Assembly (NCBI GenBank): GCA_040004775.1
Contig: JBDUAD010000006.1
Span: 1-43,817, forward strand
Reading direction: 5' to 3'
From: JALZBL01 sp040004775
GTDB taxonomy: Bacteria > Actinomycetota > Actinomycetes > Mycobacteriales > Jatrophihabitantaceae
Length of the DNA stretch: 43,817 nt
Part shown: one piece after another, positions 1 to 7,553 of the stretch
How the letters are laid out: each line of letters opens with the position of its first letter
How positions within the stretch are numbered: position 1 is the stretch's first letter
Notes under the pieces: model-generated
The model's input: the letters and a program-made list of their open reading frames with translations, nothing else
Database searches by the model: none
Told to the model about the DNA's origin: nothing
Made by a program: the position numbers and the translations under genes

Positions 1-1
1 G

Positions 2-970
2 CTCGAACAGGCCGGCGTGCGCTACGCGGTCGGCACCTTCTTCGCCCGCCACGCCCTCGGCCAGGACGAGAAGTCGCCCTGGGACTACATGGCATTGCTG
101 CGGCTGCGGGAGCAGTACGAACGTTCCGGCTTCAAGCTCGAGGTCATCGAAGCCCGCCCGCCGCTCAACCTGGCCAAGCGCGGCCTGCCCGGGCGCGACG
201 CCGAAATCGACACCGTGGTCGAGCTGCTGGAGAACATGGGCCGCCTCGGCATCAGCACGTGGTGCTACGAGTGGATGACCGACTTCAACTGGCTGCGCAC
301 CAGCACGGCGATCCACTCCCGCGGCGGCTCACTGGTCAGCGGCTACGACCACGCGCTGATGGCCGACGCCCCGCCCACCGAGCTGGGGCCGATCTCCGAG
401 GACGAACTCTGGGAGTCCCTCGAATACTTCCTGCGCCGGGTGGTGCCGGTGGCCGAACGGGCCGGCGTCCAGCTGGCCATGCATCCCGACGACCCGCCGC
501 TGTCACCGATCCGCGGGGTCGCCCGAATAATGAACAGCGTCGACAACTACCGACGCCTGCTCGAGCTGGTGCCGAGCCCGGTCAACGGCATCACGCTGTG
601 CCGGGGCAATTTCCGGCTCATGACTGACGACATCCCGGCCGCAATTCGCGAGTTCGGCCGCCAGGACAAGATTTTGTTCGTCCATCTGCGCGATGTACGG
701 GGCACGCCGGACAACTTCGAGGAGACCTGGCACGACGACGGGACCACCGACCTCTACGAGTGCCTGCGGGCCTACCGCGAAGTCGGCTACGAGGGCGTGC
801 TGCGCCCGGACCATGTGCCGTCCCTGTTCGGAGAGAGCAACGAGCGCCCGGGGTACTCGGTGCTCGGCCGGTTGTTCGCCGTCGGATACATCCGTGGGCT
901 GCAGGACGCGGCCTACCACGAGGAGTTGACCGCGGCGCGGGCCGCCGGCGGCGCCCCGCTCGATAGGTGA
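2..970 (+). CDS. uxuA: Mannonate dehydratase (UxuA family), 5'-truncated by window edge
   Basis: Converts D-mannonate to 2-keto-3-deoxygluconate (KDG) in uronate/aldonate catabolism; cytosolic TIM-barrel metalloenzyme. The frame is open to the first base of the window (L-E-Q-A-G-V precedes the first in-frame GTG at 17), so the true start lies upstream. Visible family hallmarks are AMHPDDPP near the middle, a Cys in the ITLCRGNF strand, FVHLRDVRG (metal His) and the C-terminal RPDH followed by PGYSVLGRLFAVGYIRG, all as in UxuA. About 320 residues are present against roughly 350-390 for the family, so only a short N-terminal piece is missing. The next gene starts 10 nt downstream on the same strand. 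Its product KDG is the substrate of the kinase encoded at 2460-3464, which supports the assignment. Confidence 0.9.
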   Translation, partial: LEQAGVRYAVGTFFARHALGQDEKSPWDYMALLRLREQYERSGFKLEVIEARPPLNLAKRGLPGRDAEIDTVVELLENMGRLGISTWCYEWMTDFNWLRTSTAIHSRGGSLVSGYDHALMADAPPTELGPISEDELWESLEYFLRRVVPVAERAGVQLAMHPDDPPLSPIRGVARIMNSVDNYRRLLELVPSPVNGITLCRGNFRLMTDDIPAAIREFGRQDKILFVHLRDVRGTPDNFEETWHDDGTTDLYECLRAYREVGYEGVLRPDHVPSLFGESNERPGYSVLGRLFAVGYIRGLQDAAYHEELTAARAAGGAPLDR

Positions 971-980
971 GGGTCGATCG

Positions 981-1823
981 GTGAGGATCGCCGTCACGGG
1001 CGGGCGGGGACTGCTGGGCCGAGCCGTCTGCGAGTTGGCCGTGCGCGAGGGCCACTCGGTGATCAGCGTGGACCTCGTCTCCGCCGAGGCCGACGAGCCG
1101 ACCGACGGGCTGCAGCAGGTGAACGCCGACGTCACCGACTTCGAGCGACTGCGGGCCGCCGTAGCCGGCGCGGAGGCGCTGGTCCACCTGGCCGCCTACA
1201 TCAGCCCGCGCAACCACCCCGACCATGTCGTGCACAACACCAACGTGGTGGCCAGGTACAACGCGCTCAGCGTGGCCGTGACGTCGAGCATCCGAGCGGT
1301 CGCCCTGGCCTCGAGCATCAACGCCATCGGCGGCCAGTACAGCCGCCGGCCCCGCTGCGACTACTTCCCGGTCGACGAGGAACATCCCACGCATGCCGAG
1401 GACCCGTACAGCCTGTCGAAGTGGCTGGGCGAGCGGCAGGCCGACGCGTTCGCCCGCCGGCACGAGAACATGACGATCTCCTCGCTACGCTTCCACGCCC
1501 TGCGTTCCTGGGCCGAAGCGCACGCCGCCGCCCAGCGCCGTCCCGATTCCAGCGCCCGGGACCTGTGGGGGCACATACCGATCGACGACGCCGCGCGGTC
1601 CTGCCTGGCCGCCGTGCAGGCCGACTTCCGCGGGCACGAGGTGTTCTACGTCGTCGGCGATCGCTCCACCAGCGATCGGCCGTCGCTCGACCTGCGGGCG
1701 GAGTACTACCCCGACGTGCCGGTGGTCGGCGACCTGAGCGGCCACCGCGGATTTTTCGACGTCACGAAGGCGCGCAGGCTGCTCGGGCTGCGGCTACGAA
1801 GCGACGTGCCCGCTCCTCGATGA
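981..1823 (+). CDS. NAD(P)-dependent epimerase/dehydratase (extended SDR), possible uronate dehydrogenase
   Basis: Extended short-chain dehydrogenase. It has an N-terminal Rossmann motif TGGRGLLG (residues 6-13), an acidic residue after beta-2 (D31, typical of NAD preference), an LVHLAAY strand, a SSINAIGG segment and the catalytic YSLSK (Tyr-x-x-x-Lys). Length is 280 aa. The GTG start at 981 lies 10 nt after the mannonate dehydratase stop, so the two are probably co-transcribed. The family includes uronate dehydrogenases that oxidise galacturonate/glucuronate to lactones. With a lactonase, KDG kinase and KDPG aldolase next door, a sugar-acid oxidoreductase role is plausible, but the substrate cannot be read from sequence. 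Its 3' end overlaps the convergent aldolase gene by 62 nt. Confidence 0.85.
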   Translation: MRIAVTGGRGLLGRAVCELAVREGHSVISVDLVSAEADEPTDGLQQVNADVTDFERLRAAVAGAEALVHLAAYISPRNHPDHVVHNTNVVARYNALSVAVTSSIRAVALASSINAIGGQYSRRPRCDYFPVDEEHPTHAEDPYSLSKWLGERQADAFARRHENMTISSLRFHALRSWAEAHAAAQRRPDSSARDLWGHIPIDDAARSCLAAVQADFRGHEVFYVVGDRSTSDRPSLDLRAEYYPDVPVVGDLSGHRGFFDVTKARRLLGLRLRSDVPAPR

Positions 1824-2463
1824 CGTCGAACCGTTCGGCGGCCAGGTCCGCGGTCGAGCACAGCTCCCTGCCGGCACCGACGAACGGCGCACCGGCGCTC
1901 AGCCAATCGGCGAGGTTGTCGACGCTGACCCCGCCGGTGGGCACGAGGTCGATGTCGGCGAACGGCCCGCGCAGCGAACGCAGGTAGGCCGGTCCGCCGA
2001 GTGCGGCCGGGAACAGCTTGATGACATGAACGCCCAGCTCAGCGGCGAGCATCACTTCCGACGGGGTTAGTGCGCCGCTCAGGCTGAGCCGGCCGGTGGC
2101 CAGCATCGCCCGAGTGATCTCCGGGCGCGTGCCGGGCGAGACCAGGAACTCGGCACCGGCGGCGAAGGCCGCTTCGACCTCGCCGGACGTCCGGATTGTC
2201 CCCGCACCGACCAACAGGTTGTCGCCGTGCGCGGCGCGGGCCTGCTCGATAACAACCGCGGTGTCCGGCGTGCAGAAGGTGACCTCGACCGCGCCGACGC
2301 CGCGGGCGACCAGCGCGTCGATGCCGCGCAGGGTGCGCTCGGCGTCGGGGCCGCGCAGCACGGCGACCACGCCGGCCCGACGCAGCCGCACGAGCGTCTC
2401 GGCCGATCCGCCGGCGTCGGCCGGCGCCCCGGCCTCGTTCGGTTGGACGGGCGCCCCACTCAT
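1762..2463 (-). CDS. eda: 2-dehydro-3-deoxyphosphogluconate (KDPG/KHG) aldolase
   Basis: Class I aldolase cleaving KDPG to pyruvate and glyceraldehyde-3-phosphate, the last step of this branch (EC 4.1.2.14). The 233-aa product has the Eda pattern: RRAGVVAVLRG near the start, VEVTFCTPD (catalytic Glu), GAGTI, FLVSPG and the Schiff-base Lys in HVIKLFPA, then VPTGGVSVDN and FVGAGREL. The ATG at 2463 overlaps the upstream kinase stop as ATGA, so translation is probably coupled. The frame stays open upstream, but that part is only a shadow of the kinase gene. The 3' end overlaps the convergent epimerase gene by 62 nt. Confidence 0.93.
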   Translation of the reverse strand: MSGAPVQPNEAGAPADAGGSAETLVRLRRAGVVAVLRGPDAERTLRGIDALVARGVGAVEVTFCTPDTAVVIEQARAAHGDNLLVGAGTIRTSGEVEAAFAAGAEFLVSPGTRPEITRAMLATGRLSLSGALTPSEVMLAAELGVHVIKLFPAALGGPAYLRSLRGPFADIDLVPTGGVSVDNLADWLSAGAPFVGAGRELCSTADLAAERFDVIEERARRFVAAARAACAPS

Positions 2464-3464
2464 CGCCGGACCCGGCGCCGGTCGCCGTCCAGATCGGGCA
2501 GCGGGCCGAGGATCCACCGGTCGCCCGGGGTGGTGTGCTGCAACGCGCTGGCCAGCGCGGTGCGGTCGGCCACGGCCTGCAGGTCCAAACCGCGCAGGAA
2601 GGAGTCGAGGAACAGGGCCAGACCCGCGTCCCCGGCGCCGAACGGGTCGATGACGCGAGCCGCGGCCGGCCGGCTGATGACCTCCTGCGCCGCGGTGACG
2701 ACGGTGGCGGTCACCTCCACGCCGTCGGTGCCGAGATCGGCGTTGTCGCGCAGGACGACCGTGGTGAGGCCGAACCGCTCGATGGCCGCCCGGGCGTCGG
2801 CCGTGCGCCGATCCGGGTTGGTGTCCGCGGCGTCGCGCCCGAGCAGTCCGGCCAGATCCCGACCGCTGCCGAACAGAATGTCCACGCTCGGCAGGAGGCG
2901 CAGGGTGGCGTCGCGGCAGTCGTCCCACGTCCACATCTGGGCCCGGTGGTTGACGTCGAACGCGGTGGTAATGCCGGCAGCCGTCGCCGCGGCCAGAAAG
3001 GCGGCGTTGGCTTCGTCCGGGGACCGGCCCAAGGCACTGGTGATACCCCCGGCCACGGCGACTCGGGCACCGGTCAGCACTGCGGCCCAGTCGAAGGAGT
3101 CGGGGCGCAGGTCGCGCATCGCGCTGCCGGACCGGTCGTAGAAAACCTTCGACGGACGAGGCGGCACGCCGGGCTCCACGAAGTACAGCGGCGTGCGGGT
3201 GCCCGGTGCCGACTCGGCGCACAGCTCGAGGCCATCAGCCCGGGCGTCGCGCGAGATTCGCCGAGCCAGCGGGTCGTCGGCCAGGCGGGTGATGTAGCGC
3301 ACGGCCTGTCCCTGGGCGGCCAGTGCGGTCAGCACGTTGAGCTCGGCTCCACCTACGAACAGGTCGAGGGAGCGCGCGTGATCGAGCGTCTCCAACTCCG
3401 GCGCGGACAGCCGGATCAGCGCCTCGCCGAGGCCGACGACCGCCGGAGCCAGTCGCGCCGTCAT
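2460..3464 (-). CDS. kdgK: 2-keto-3-deoxygluconate kinase (PfkB family)
   Basis: Sugar kinase of the ribokinase/PfkB superfamily; phosphorylates KDG to KDPG, the substrate of the aldolase encoded just downstream. It has the N-terminal GLGEALIRLS strand, FVGGAELNVLTALA (substrate-side glycines), an AFDVNHRAQMW segment typical of KdgK (binds the acid group), and the C-terminal signature DPFGAGDAG with the catalytic Asp in GAGD. The start is uncertain: ATG at 3464 (used here, 334 aa) or an in-frame TTG at 3476. Neither has a strong ribosome site, and the lactonase stop is at 3477, so this is an operon with almost no spacing. Confidence 0.9.
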   Translation of the reverse strand: MTARLAPAVVGLGEALIRLSAPELETLDHARSLDLFVGGAELNVLTALAAQGQAVRYITRLADDPLARRISRDARADGLELCAESAPGTRTPLYFVEPGVPPRPSKVFYDRSGSAMRDLRPDSFDWAAVLTGARVAVAGGITSALGRSPDEANAAFLAAATAAGITTAFDVNHRAQMWTWDDCRDATLRLLPSVDILFGSGRDLAGLLGRDAADTNPDRRTADARAAIERFGLTTVVLRDNADLGTDGVEVTATVVTAAQEVISRPAAARVIDPFGAGDAGLALFLDSFLRGLDLQAVADRTALASALQHTTPGDRWILGPLPDLDGDRRRVRR

Positions 3465-3476
3465 CGCCTCATGCAA

Positions 3477-4562
3477 TCACACGGACGGACCGTCCTTCCG
3501 CGGCTCGAGCAGCACGCACGTCGGGCTCGGCAGGGTGGCGGTGGTCACCGAGGACGGGGTCCGGCCGTCCGCGCGCAGGCCGATCGCCGCCACCGCATTG
3601 GAGTGCTGGTTGGCCACGTACAGGACGTCCCCGGCCAGGCTCAGGTGGCGTGGCCAGGCTCCGGCACAGTCGAACTCAGCTACGACCTTCACCGCGTCGG
3701 CCTGACGGTCGAGGACGGCGATCCGGTCGGCGCCGCGGTGGGAGCAGTAGAAGCGCCGGCCGTCCGCGGTCACGAGAGCGGCGGCCAGGCCACCCGGCGC
3801 CAGGTCGGTGGTCGCGCCCGGCGTGCTCACCACCGTGGCGTCGGTGCGCGGAGGCCAGTCGGCGACGGCAACGGAGCCGTCGAGCTCACCGAGAGTCACC
3901 ACGCGACGGCCGTCGTCGACGAAGAGGACTTGGCGCGTCCCACTGCCCGGCGGCAGGACCAGAGGCGGGTCGAGCGCACTGAGCCGGCCGCTCCCCCGGT
4001 CCAGCCCGAAGCGCCACACTCGGTCCGAGCCGAGGTCGGCCACGGCAATCTCATGCCCGGCCGGCGCGACCGCGACCATGTGCGCGTGGGGAGCCACTTG
4101 CCGGTCCGGATCCGGCCCGGAGCCCGAGACCTCGGCCAGGTCGGTCAGCTCGCCGATCCCGCCGTCGTCGGACAGCCGGTGGACGGCCACGCTGCCCGAG
4201 GAGTAATTCGCACTGAACAGGAACCGGCCGCTGGGATGGACGGCCACGTGGCACGGCGCCTCGCCGCCGGTCGATGCCTCGCCGAGCGCGGTGAAGCTAC
4301 CGGGGTCGGCGGGAACGTCGCTTCGGCGCCACCGGAACGCGGACACCCGACCGTCGGACTGCTCACTGGTCGCGTAGACAACGGCGGCGTCCGGCGAGAA
4401 CGCGAGGAACGACGGCGAGTTCAACTCGGGGCCGGCACCGAGTGTCCGCAGGGTGCCGGAGGAGGAGTCGTGGCCGAGCACGGTGAAGCCCTTGGCCGAG
4501 CCTTCCGGAGGACCGTAGGCACCGACGAGCAGCCGCCGGTAGAGATAGATGTGCTCCCCCAT
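3477..4562 (-). CDS. Lactonase family beta-propeller protein (6-phosphogluconolactonase/YbhE-like)
   Basis: Seven-bladed-propeller lactonase family (Pfam Lactonase type), expected to hydrolyse a sugar-acid lactone. Repeated blade motifs are visible: SPSFLAFSPDAAVVYATSE, PCHVAVHPSGRFLFSANY, PHAHMVAVAPAGHEIAVAD, and near the end WPRHLSLAGDVLYVANQHS. About 350 aa is usual. The start is odd. The only ATG/GTG/TTG upstream of the first conserved strand (LLVGAYG) is the ATG at 4562, which lies inside the 3' acceptor end of tRNA-Asn (9-nt overlap). Alternatives are a non-standard codon downstream or a leaderless message produced by tRNA processing. It heads the kdgK-eda operon. Likely substrates are gluconate- or uronate-type lactones, by context only. 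Confidence 0.85.
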   Translation of the reverse strand: MGEHIYLYRRLLVGAYGPPEGSAKGFTVLGHDSSSGTLRTLGAGPELNSPSFLAFSPDAAVVYATSEQSDGRVSAFRWRRSDVPADPGSFTALGEASTGGEAPCHVAVHPSGRFLFSANYSSGSVAVHRLSDDGGIGELTDLAEVSGSGPDPDRQVAPHAHMVAVAPAGHEIAVADLGSDRVWRFGLDRGSGRLSALDPPLVLPPGSGTRQVLFVDDGRRVVTLGELDGSVAVADWPPRTDATVVSTPGATTDLAPGGLAAALVTADGRRFYCSHRGADRIAVLDRQADAVKVVAEFDCAGAWPRHLSLAGDVLYVANQHSNAVAAIGLRADGRTPSSVTTATLPSPTCVLLEPRKDGPSV

Positions 4563-4626
4563 CTGGACTCGAACCAGAAACCCTTCGATTAACAGTCGAA
4601 TGCTCTGCCAATTGAGCTATGGGGGA
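4554..4626 (-). tRNA. tRNA-Asn (anticodon GTT)
   Basis: A 73-nt cloverleaf on the minus strand. The acceptor arms TCCCCCA and TGGGGGA pair perfectly. The D arm is GCTC/GAGC with an AATTGGCA loop; the anticodon stem TTCGA/TCGAA carries loop CTGTTAA, so the anticodon is GTT. The T arm is TCTGG/CCAGA with TTCGAGT. The discriminator base is G. CCA is not encoded (CAC follows), as is common in actinobacteria. Its 3' end faces the sugar-acid module. Confidence 0.97.
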
Positions 4627-4781
4627 CTGTTCCGGCCGCCGGTAGTTCTCCGCAGCCCGGGGAACGATACCGCATGGGCGATGTGCCAGGCTGGGCTGCG
4701 AACGGTCCGCCGGGCGCACATGAGCCGACCGGCCGACGACGCGCGGGCAGCCGTCCGCGGTATGCAGCAGGGAGAACCGCC

Positions 4782-5006
4782 GTGAAACTGTCCTTTCTCG
4801 CCGGCGCCGCGGTCGGCTATGTCCTCGGCGCGCGCGCCGGTCGGGCGCGCTATGAGTCGATCGTGCGCGCCTTCCACACCGTGACCGGCAGCCAGACCGT
4901 GCAGTCGAGCGCCGGGGTGTTTCAGGCGCAAGGCGAGGACCTGCTCGGACGAGTGCGCTCGCAGGTCGGCGCCAGACTGCCGGGCGGCCACACCTCTGTG
5001 CGCTGA
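4782..5006 (+). CDS. Small conserved actinobacterial protein, YtxH-like, glycine-zipper N-terminus
   Basis: 74-aa protein starting VKLSFLAGAAVGYVLGARAG: a short Gly/Ala-rich membrane-inserting segment followed by RAGRARYESI and a charged helical tail. This form is common beside dnaG and tRNA-Asn in actinobacteria (recalled, not searched). The GTG at 4782 was chosen because GGGAG lies just upstream and the conserved segment starts there; the longer open frame from 4674 has no family-like sequence. The function is unknown; a stress or envelope role is often suggested for YtxH-like proteins but cannot be shown here. Confidence 0.7.
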   Translation: MKLSFLAGAAVGYVLGARAGRARYESIVRAFHTVTGSQTVQSSAGVFQAQGEDLLGRVRSQVGARLPGGHTSVR

Positions 5007-5024
5007 GGTGCGCTGAGGTCCCCC

Positions 5025-5537
5025 CTAGAGCTGGTTGAGCTCGGCGCTGCTCTGCTCCCGCAAGCGGCCGACGACATCCTCCAGCTCGGCTCGGATCCCG
5101 TCGGTCACCGTGGCGCCGCGGGGCGGACGGGCCCACCAGGTCACCCCGTCCCGGCCGGGCACCCGGCGCCCGACAACTAGCGCCACCCCGGCCGACGTGC
5201 GCACCTCCAGACTGCGAACCACGCTGGCCTCCACCCGCCGCCGGACGGTCGGCGGCAATTTCCCCTCCTGGGCCAGGGCCACCACGGCCGCCGGACGGTC
5301 CACCAGGAAGAGGTCGTCGACGACGTCGGCCTCCACGACCAGCAGGCCGACCTCGGTCCACGCCGCCTTGTCGATCAGCTGCCACGGAATCCGGCGCGGG
5401 GGCTCCTCCGGCCACCAGAGACCCAGGTTGGTTGCGACCACGGTGGTGCCCCCGGCCGTGCTCCCCGAGGCCAGGACCCGCTCGTTGCCGTCCAGCCGGG
5501 TGCGAACCGACGCCGGGGCTCGCTTACGGCTGAACAC
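5025..5537 (-). CDS. Conserved hypothetical protein beside dnaG
   Basis: 170-aa soluble protein with no recognised catalytic motif. It reads as a compact beta-rich domain (VLASGSTAGGTTVVATNLGLWW, RRIPWQLIDKAAW, then VGLLVVEADVVDD) resembling PH-like actinobacterial proteins of unknown role, followed by a helical C-terminus (ELEDVVGRLREQSSAELNQL). GTG start at 5537, 9 nt after the dnaG stop, so it is probably the last gene of the dgt-dnaG transcript. Function not assigned. Confidence 0.75.
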   Translation of the reverse strand: MFSRKRAPASVRTRLDGNERVLASGSTAGGTTVVATNLGLWWPEEPPRRIPWQLIDKAAWTEVGLLVVEADVVDDLFLVDRPAAVVALAQEGKLPPTVRRRVEASVVRSLEVRTSAGVALVVGRRVPGRDGVTWWARPPRGATVTDGIRAELEDVVGRLREQSSAELNQL

Positions 5538-5546
5538 GGATGAACC

Positions 5547-7472
5547 TCATTCGGCGCCGCCGATGGCCCGCTCGCGCAGAAGCCGCCGGTGGTTCTCAGT
5601 GGCGATCAGCTCGGTGAACAACTGGCCGTACTCCTGGGCTGCCTCCAGGGGATTGATGCGCTGCAGCCGCGACTTCAGCGTGCTGACCCGACGGGCGATG
5701 GCGATCTCCTGCAGCCGGGCGAGCACCGCGTCGGCGTAGCGCTCGACCGAATCGCCGTCGGTGTGGAGCGCTTCGACCGCCAGTCCGGGGACGAGGTCGC
5801 GCACAGGGCCGGCGTCCAGCTCGGCTTCGATGCGCGCGATCCAGGCCGTAGCCGGACCGCCGGCACCGGCCGCCGTGCCGCCGGCTGCGGCGATGGCCCG
5901 GCGGACCGCCCGGTGCGCCGGATCGGCGAACAGCTCGTCCTCGAGCGCGTCGAAGGCCGGTCCGGCCAGACCGGGATGCTGCACGGCCACCTTCAGAACC
6001 TCACGTTCCAGCGCGACGACGGCCGGATCCAGCGGCGCTCGGCGCGGACCGGGGCCGCCGGGCTCGTCGCGCGATCGCGGGCCGCTGGCGCCGTTCGCCA
6101 CAGGCCCCTCCCCCGGACGCGATCGGTTCCCGTTGGCGCCACGCAGCAGGCCGCGCACCCGCGCCACCACCCGCAGCGGATCGTCCACGCCGACCAGACC
6201 GGCCAGGCGGCGGGCGTACTCGTCGCGCAGGGAGTGGTCCTTGATCCGGGCCACCAGCGGCACGCCGGCGTCCAGGGCCTGCGCCCGTCCCTCGGCCGTC
6301 TCCAAGTCGAGGCGGCCGACGGTGGTGCGCAGCACGAACTCGACCAGCGGGATACGCCGGGCCACCAGGTCGCGCACGGCCACGTCACCACCGGCCAGGC
6401 GCAGCTCGCAGGGATCACGTCCTTCGGCCTCGATGGCCACGAAGGTCTGGGCCATGAACTTCTGGTCGTCGCCGAAGGCCCGCTCGGCGGCCCTCATACC
6501 GGCCGCGTCGCCGTCGAACGTAAAGATCACCTCGCCGCGGAAGGTGTCGGAGTCCAGTAGCAGCCGACGCAGCAACGTGACGTGCTCGGAGCCGAAGGCC
6601 GTGCCGCAGGTGGCCACCGCGGTGGTGACGCCGGCCAGATGGCAGGCCATCACGTCGGTGTAGCCCTCGACGATGACGGCACGGTGCTGGCGGGCGATCT
6701 CCTTCTTGGCCCGGTCCATGCCGTAGAGCAGCTGGCTCTTCTTGTAGATCGGCGTCTCGGGCGTGTTGAGGTACTTGGCTTCGATCTTGTCGTCGTCGAA
6801 CAGGCGGCGGGCGCCGAAGCCGACCACATCGCCGCTGACGTCGCGGATCGGCCAGAGCAGGCGCCGGTGGAAGCGGTCGATGAGCGAGCCGCGCGACGTC
6901 TCCTTGCCCAGTCCGGCGGTCAGCAGCTCCTCGGCCCGATAGCCGCGGCTCTGCAGGTGCTTGACCAGCCCGTCCCAGGCCGCGGGGGCGAACCCGCAGC
7001 CGTAGCTCTCGGCCGCTGCGGCGTCGAAGCCGCGCTGGGCGAGAAACTCGCGGGCCGCCCGAGCATCCGGCGTGCGCAAGTGTTCGGCGTAGTACTCGGC
7101 GGCCAGCGCGTGGGCCTCGACCAATCGGGTGCGCTGACCCTGCGCCCGCAGGGGCGCCGACCCGCCTTCGACGTAGCGCAGTTGGATCCCGCTGCGGACG
7201 GCGAGTTGCTCGACCGCCTCGGTGAAGGACAGGTGATCAGCCCGCTCGACGAAGCGGATGACGTCGCCGCCGGCCCCGCAGCCGAAGCAATGGAAGAGGT
7301 TCTTGCCCGGCGAGACGGTGAACGAGGGCGACTTCTCCTCGTGGAACGGGCACAGCCCCTTGAGGTTGCCGCCGCCGGCGTTGCGCAGGGCCACGTGGTC
7401 CCCGACGATCTCGGCGATCGGCGAGCGCTCCCGGACGGCGGCGATGTCGTCGTCCCTGATCCGCCCGGCCAC
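5547..7472 (-). CDS. dnaG: DNA primase
   Basis: Synthesises RNA primers for replication. The 641-aa product has the full architecture. The N-terminal CHC2 zinc-binding domain carries C41-x2-H44 and C62-x2-C65. The RNA-polymerase core and TOPRIM domain carry VIVEGYTDV (catalytic Glu near 269) and FTFDGDAAG (metal-binding acidic residues near 320-322). The C-terminal helicase-interaction domain (about 470-641) ends in the EYGQLFTELIATENHRRLL helix. GTG start at 7472. An Arg/Gly/Pro-rich linker near 445-480 (NGNRSRPGEGPVANG) is probably a flexible hinge. The gene lies downstream of dgt with an 82-nt gap. Confidence 0.98.
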   Translation of the reverse strand: MAGRIRDDDIAAVRERSPIAEIVGDHVALRNAGGGNLKGLCPFHEEKSPSFTVSPGKNLFHCFGCGAGGDVIRFVERADHLSFTEAVEQLAVRSGIQLRYVEGGSAPLRAQGQRTRLVEAHALAAEYYAEHLRTPDARAAREFLAQRGFDAAAAESYGCGFAPAAWDGLVKHLQSRGYRAEELLTAGLGKETSRGSLIDRFHRRLLWPIRDVSGDVVGFGARRLFDDDKIEAKYLNTPETPIYKKSQLLYGMDRAKKEIARQHRAVIVEGYTDVMACHLAGVTTAVATCGTAFGSEHVTLLRRLLLDSDTFRGEVIFTFDGDAAGMRAAERAFGDDQKFMAQTFVAIEAEGRDPCELRLAGGDVAVRDLVARRIPLVEFVLRTTVGRLDLETAEGRAQALDAGVPLVARIKDHSLRDEYARRLAGLVGVDDPLRVVARVRGLLRGANGNRSRPGEGPVANGASGPRSRDEPGGPGPRRAPLDPAVVALEREVLKVAVQHPGLAGPAFDALEDELFADPAHRAVRRAIAAAGGTAAGAGGPATAWIARIEAELDAGPVRDLVPGLAVEALHTDGDSVERYADAVLARLQEIAIARRVSTLKSRLQRINPLEAAQEYGQLFTELIATENHRRLLRERAIGGAE

Positions 7473-7534
7473 GGTCTGCGAGTCTAGGCGCGCGGCAGGA
7501 GCCGGCCGCGGGCGTCGAATCGCCGCTGTGTACG

Positions 7535-7551
7535 CCGCCGGTCGACGGCGG
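7535..7551 (-). terminator. Short GC hairpin after dgt, possible attenuator
   Basis: Perfect 6-bp stem CCGCCG/CGGCGG around a 5-nt loop, directly after the dgt stop codon and before dnaG. There is no T-tract, so intrinsic termination is doubtful; it could stabilise or attenuate the message. Confidence 0.25.
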
Positions 7552-7553
7552 AG

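Noticed and set aside
2535..4592. A 685-codon open frame on the plus strand opposite kdgK and the lactonase
   Set aside because: It is the antisense shadow of two genes with clear family motifs; its translation is low-complexity R/G/H/V-rich without motifs.
4363..5415. A 350-codon minus-strand frame across the tRNA and flanks
   Set aside because: It runs through the tRNA-Asn gene and out of frame with both neighbouring genes; low-complexity translation.
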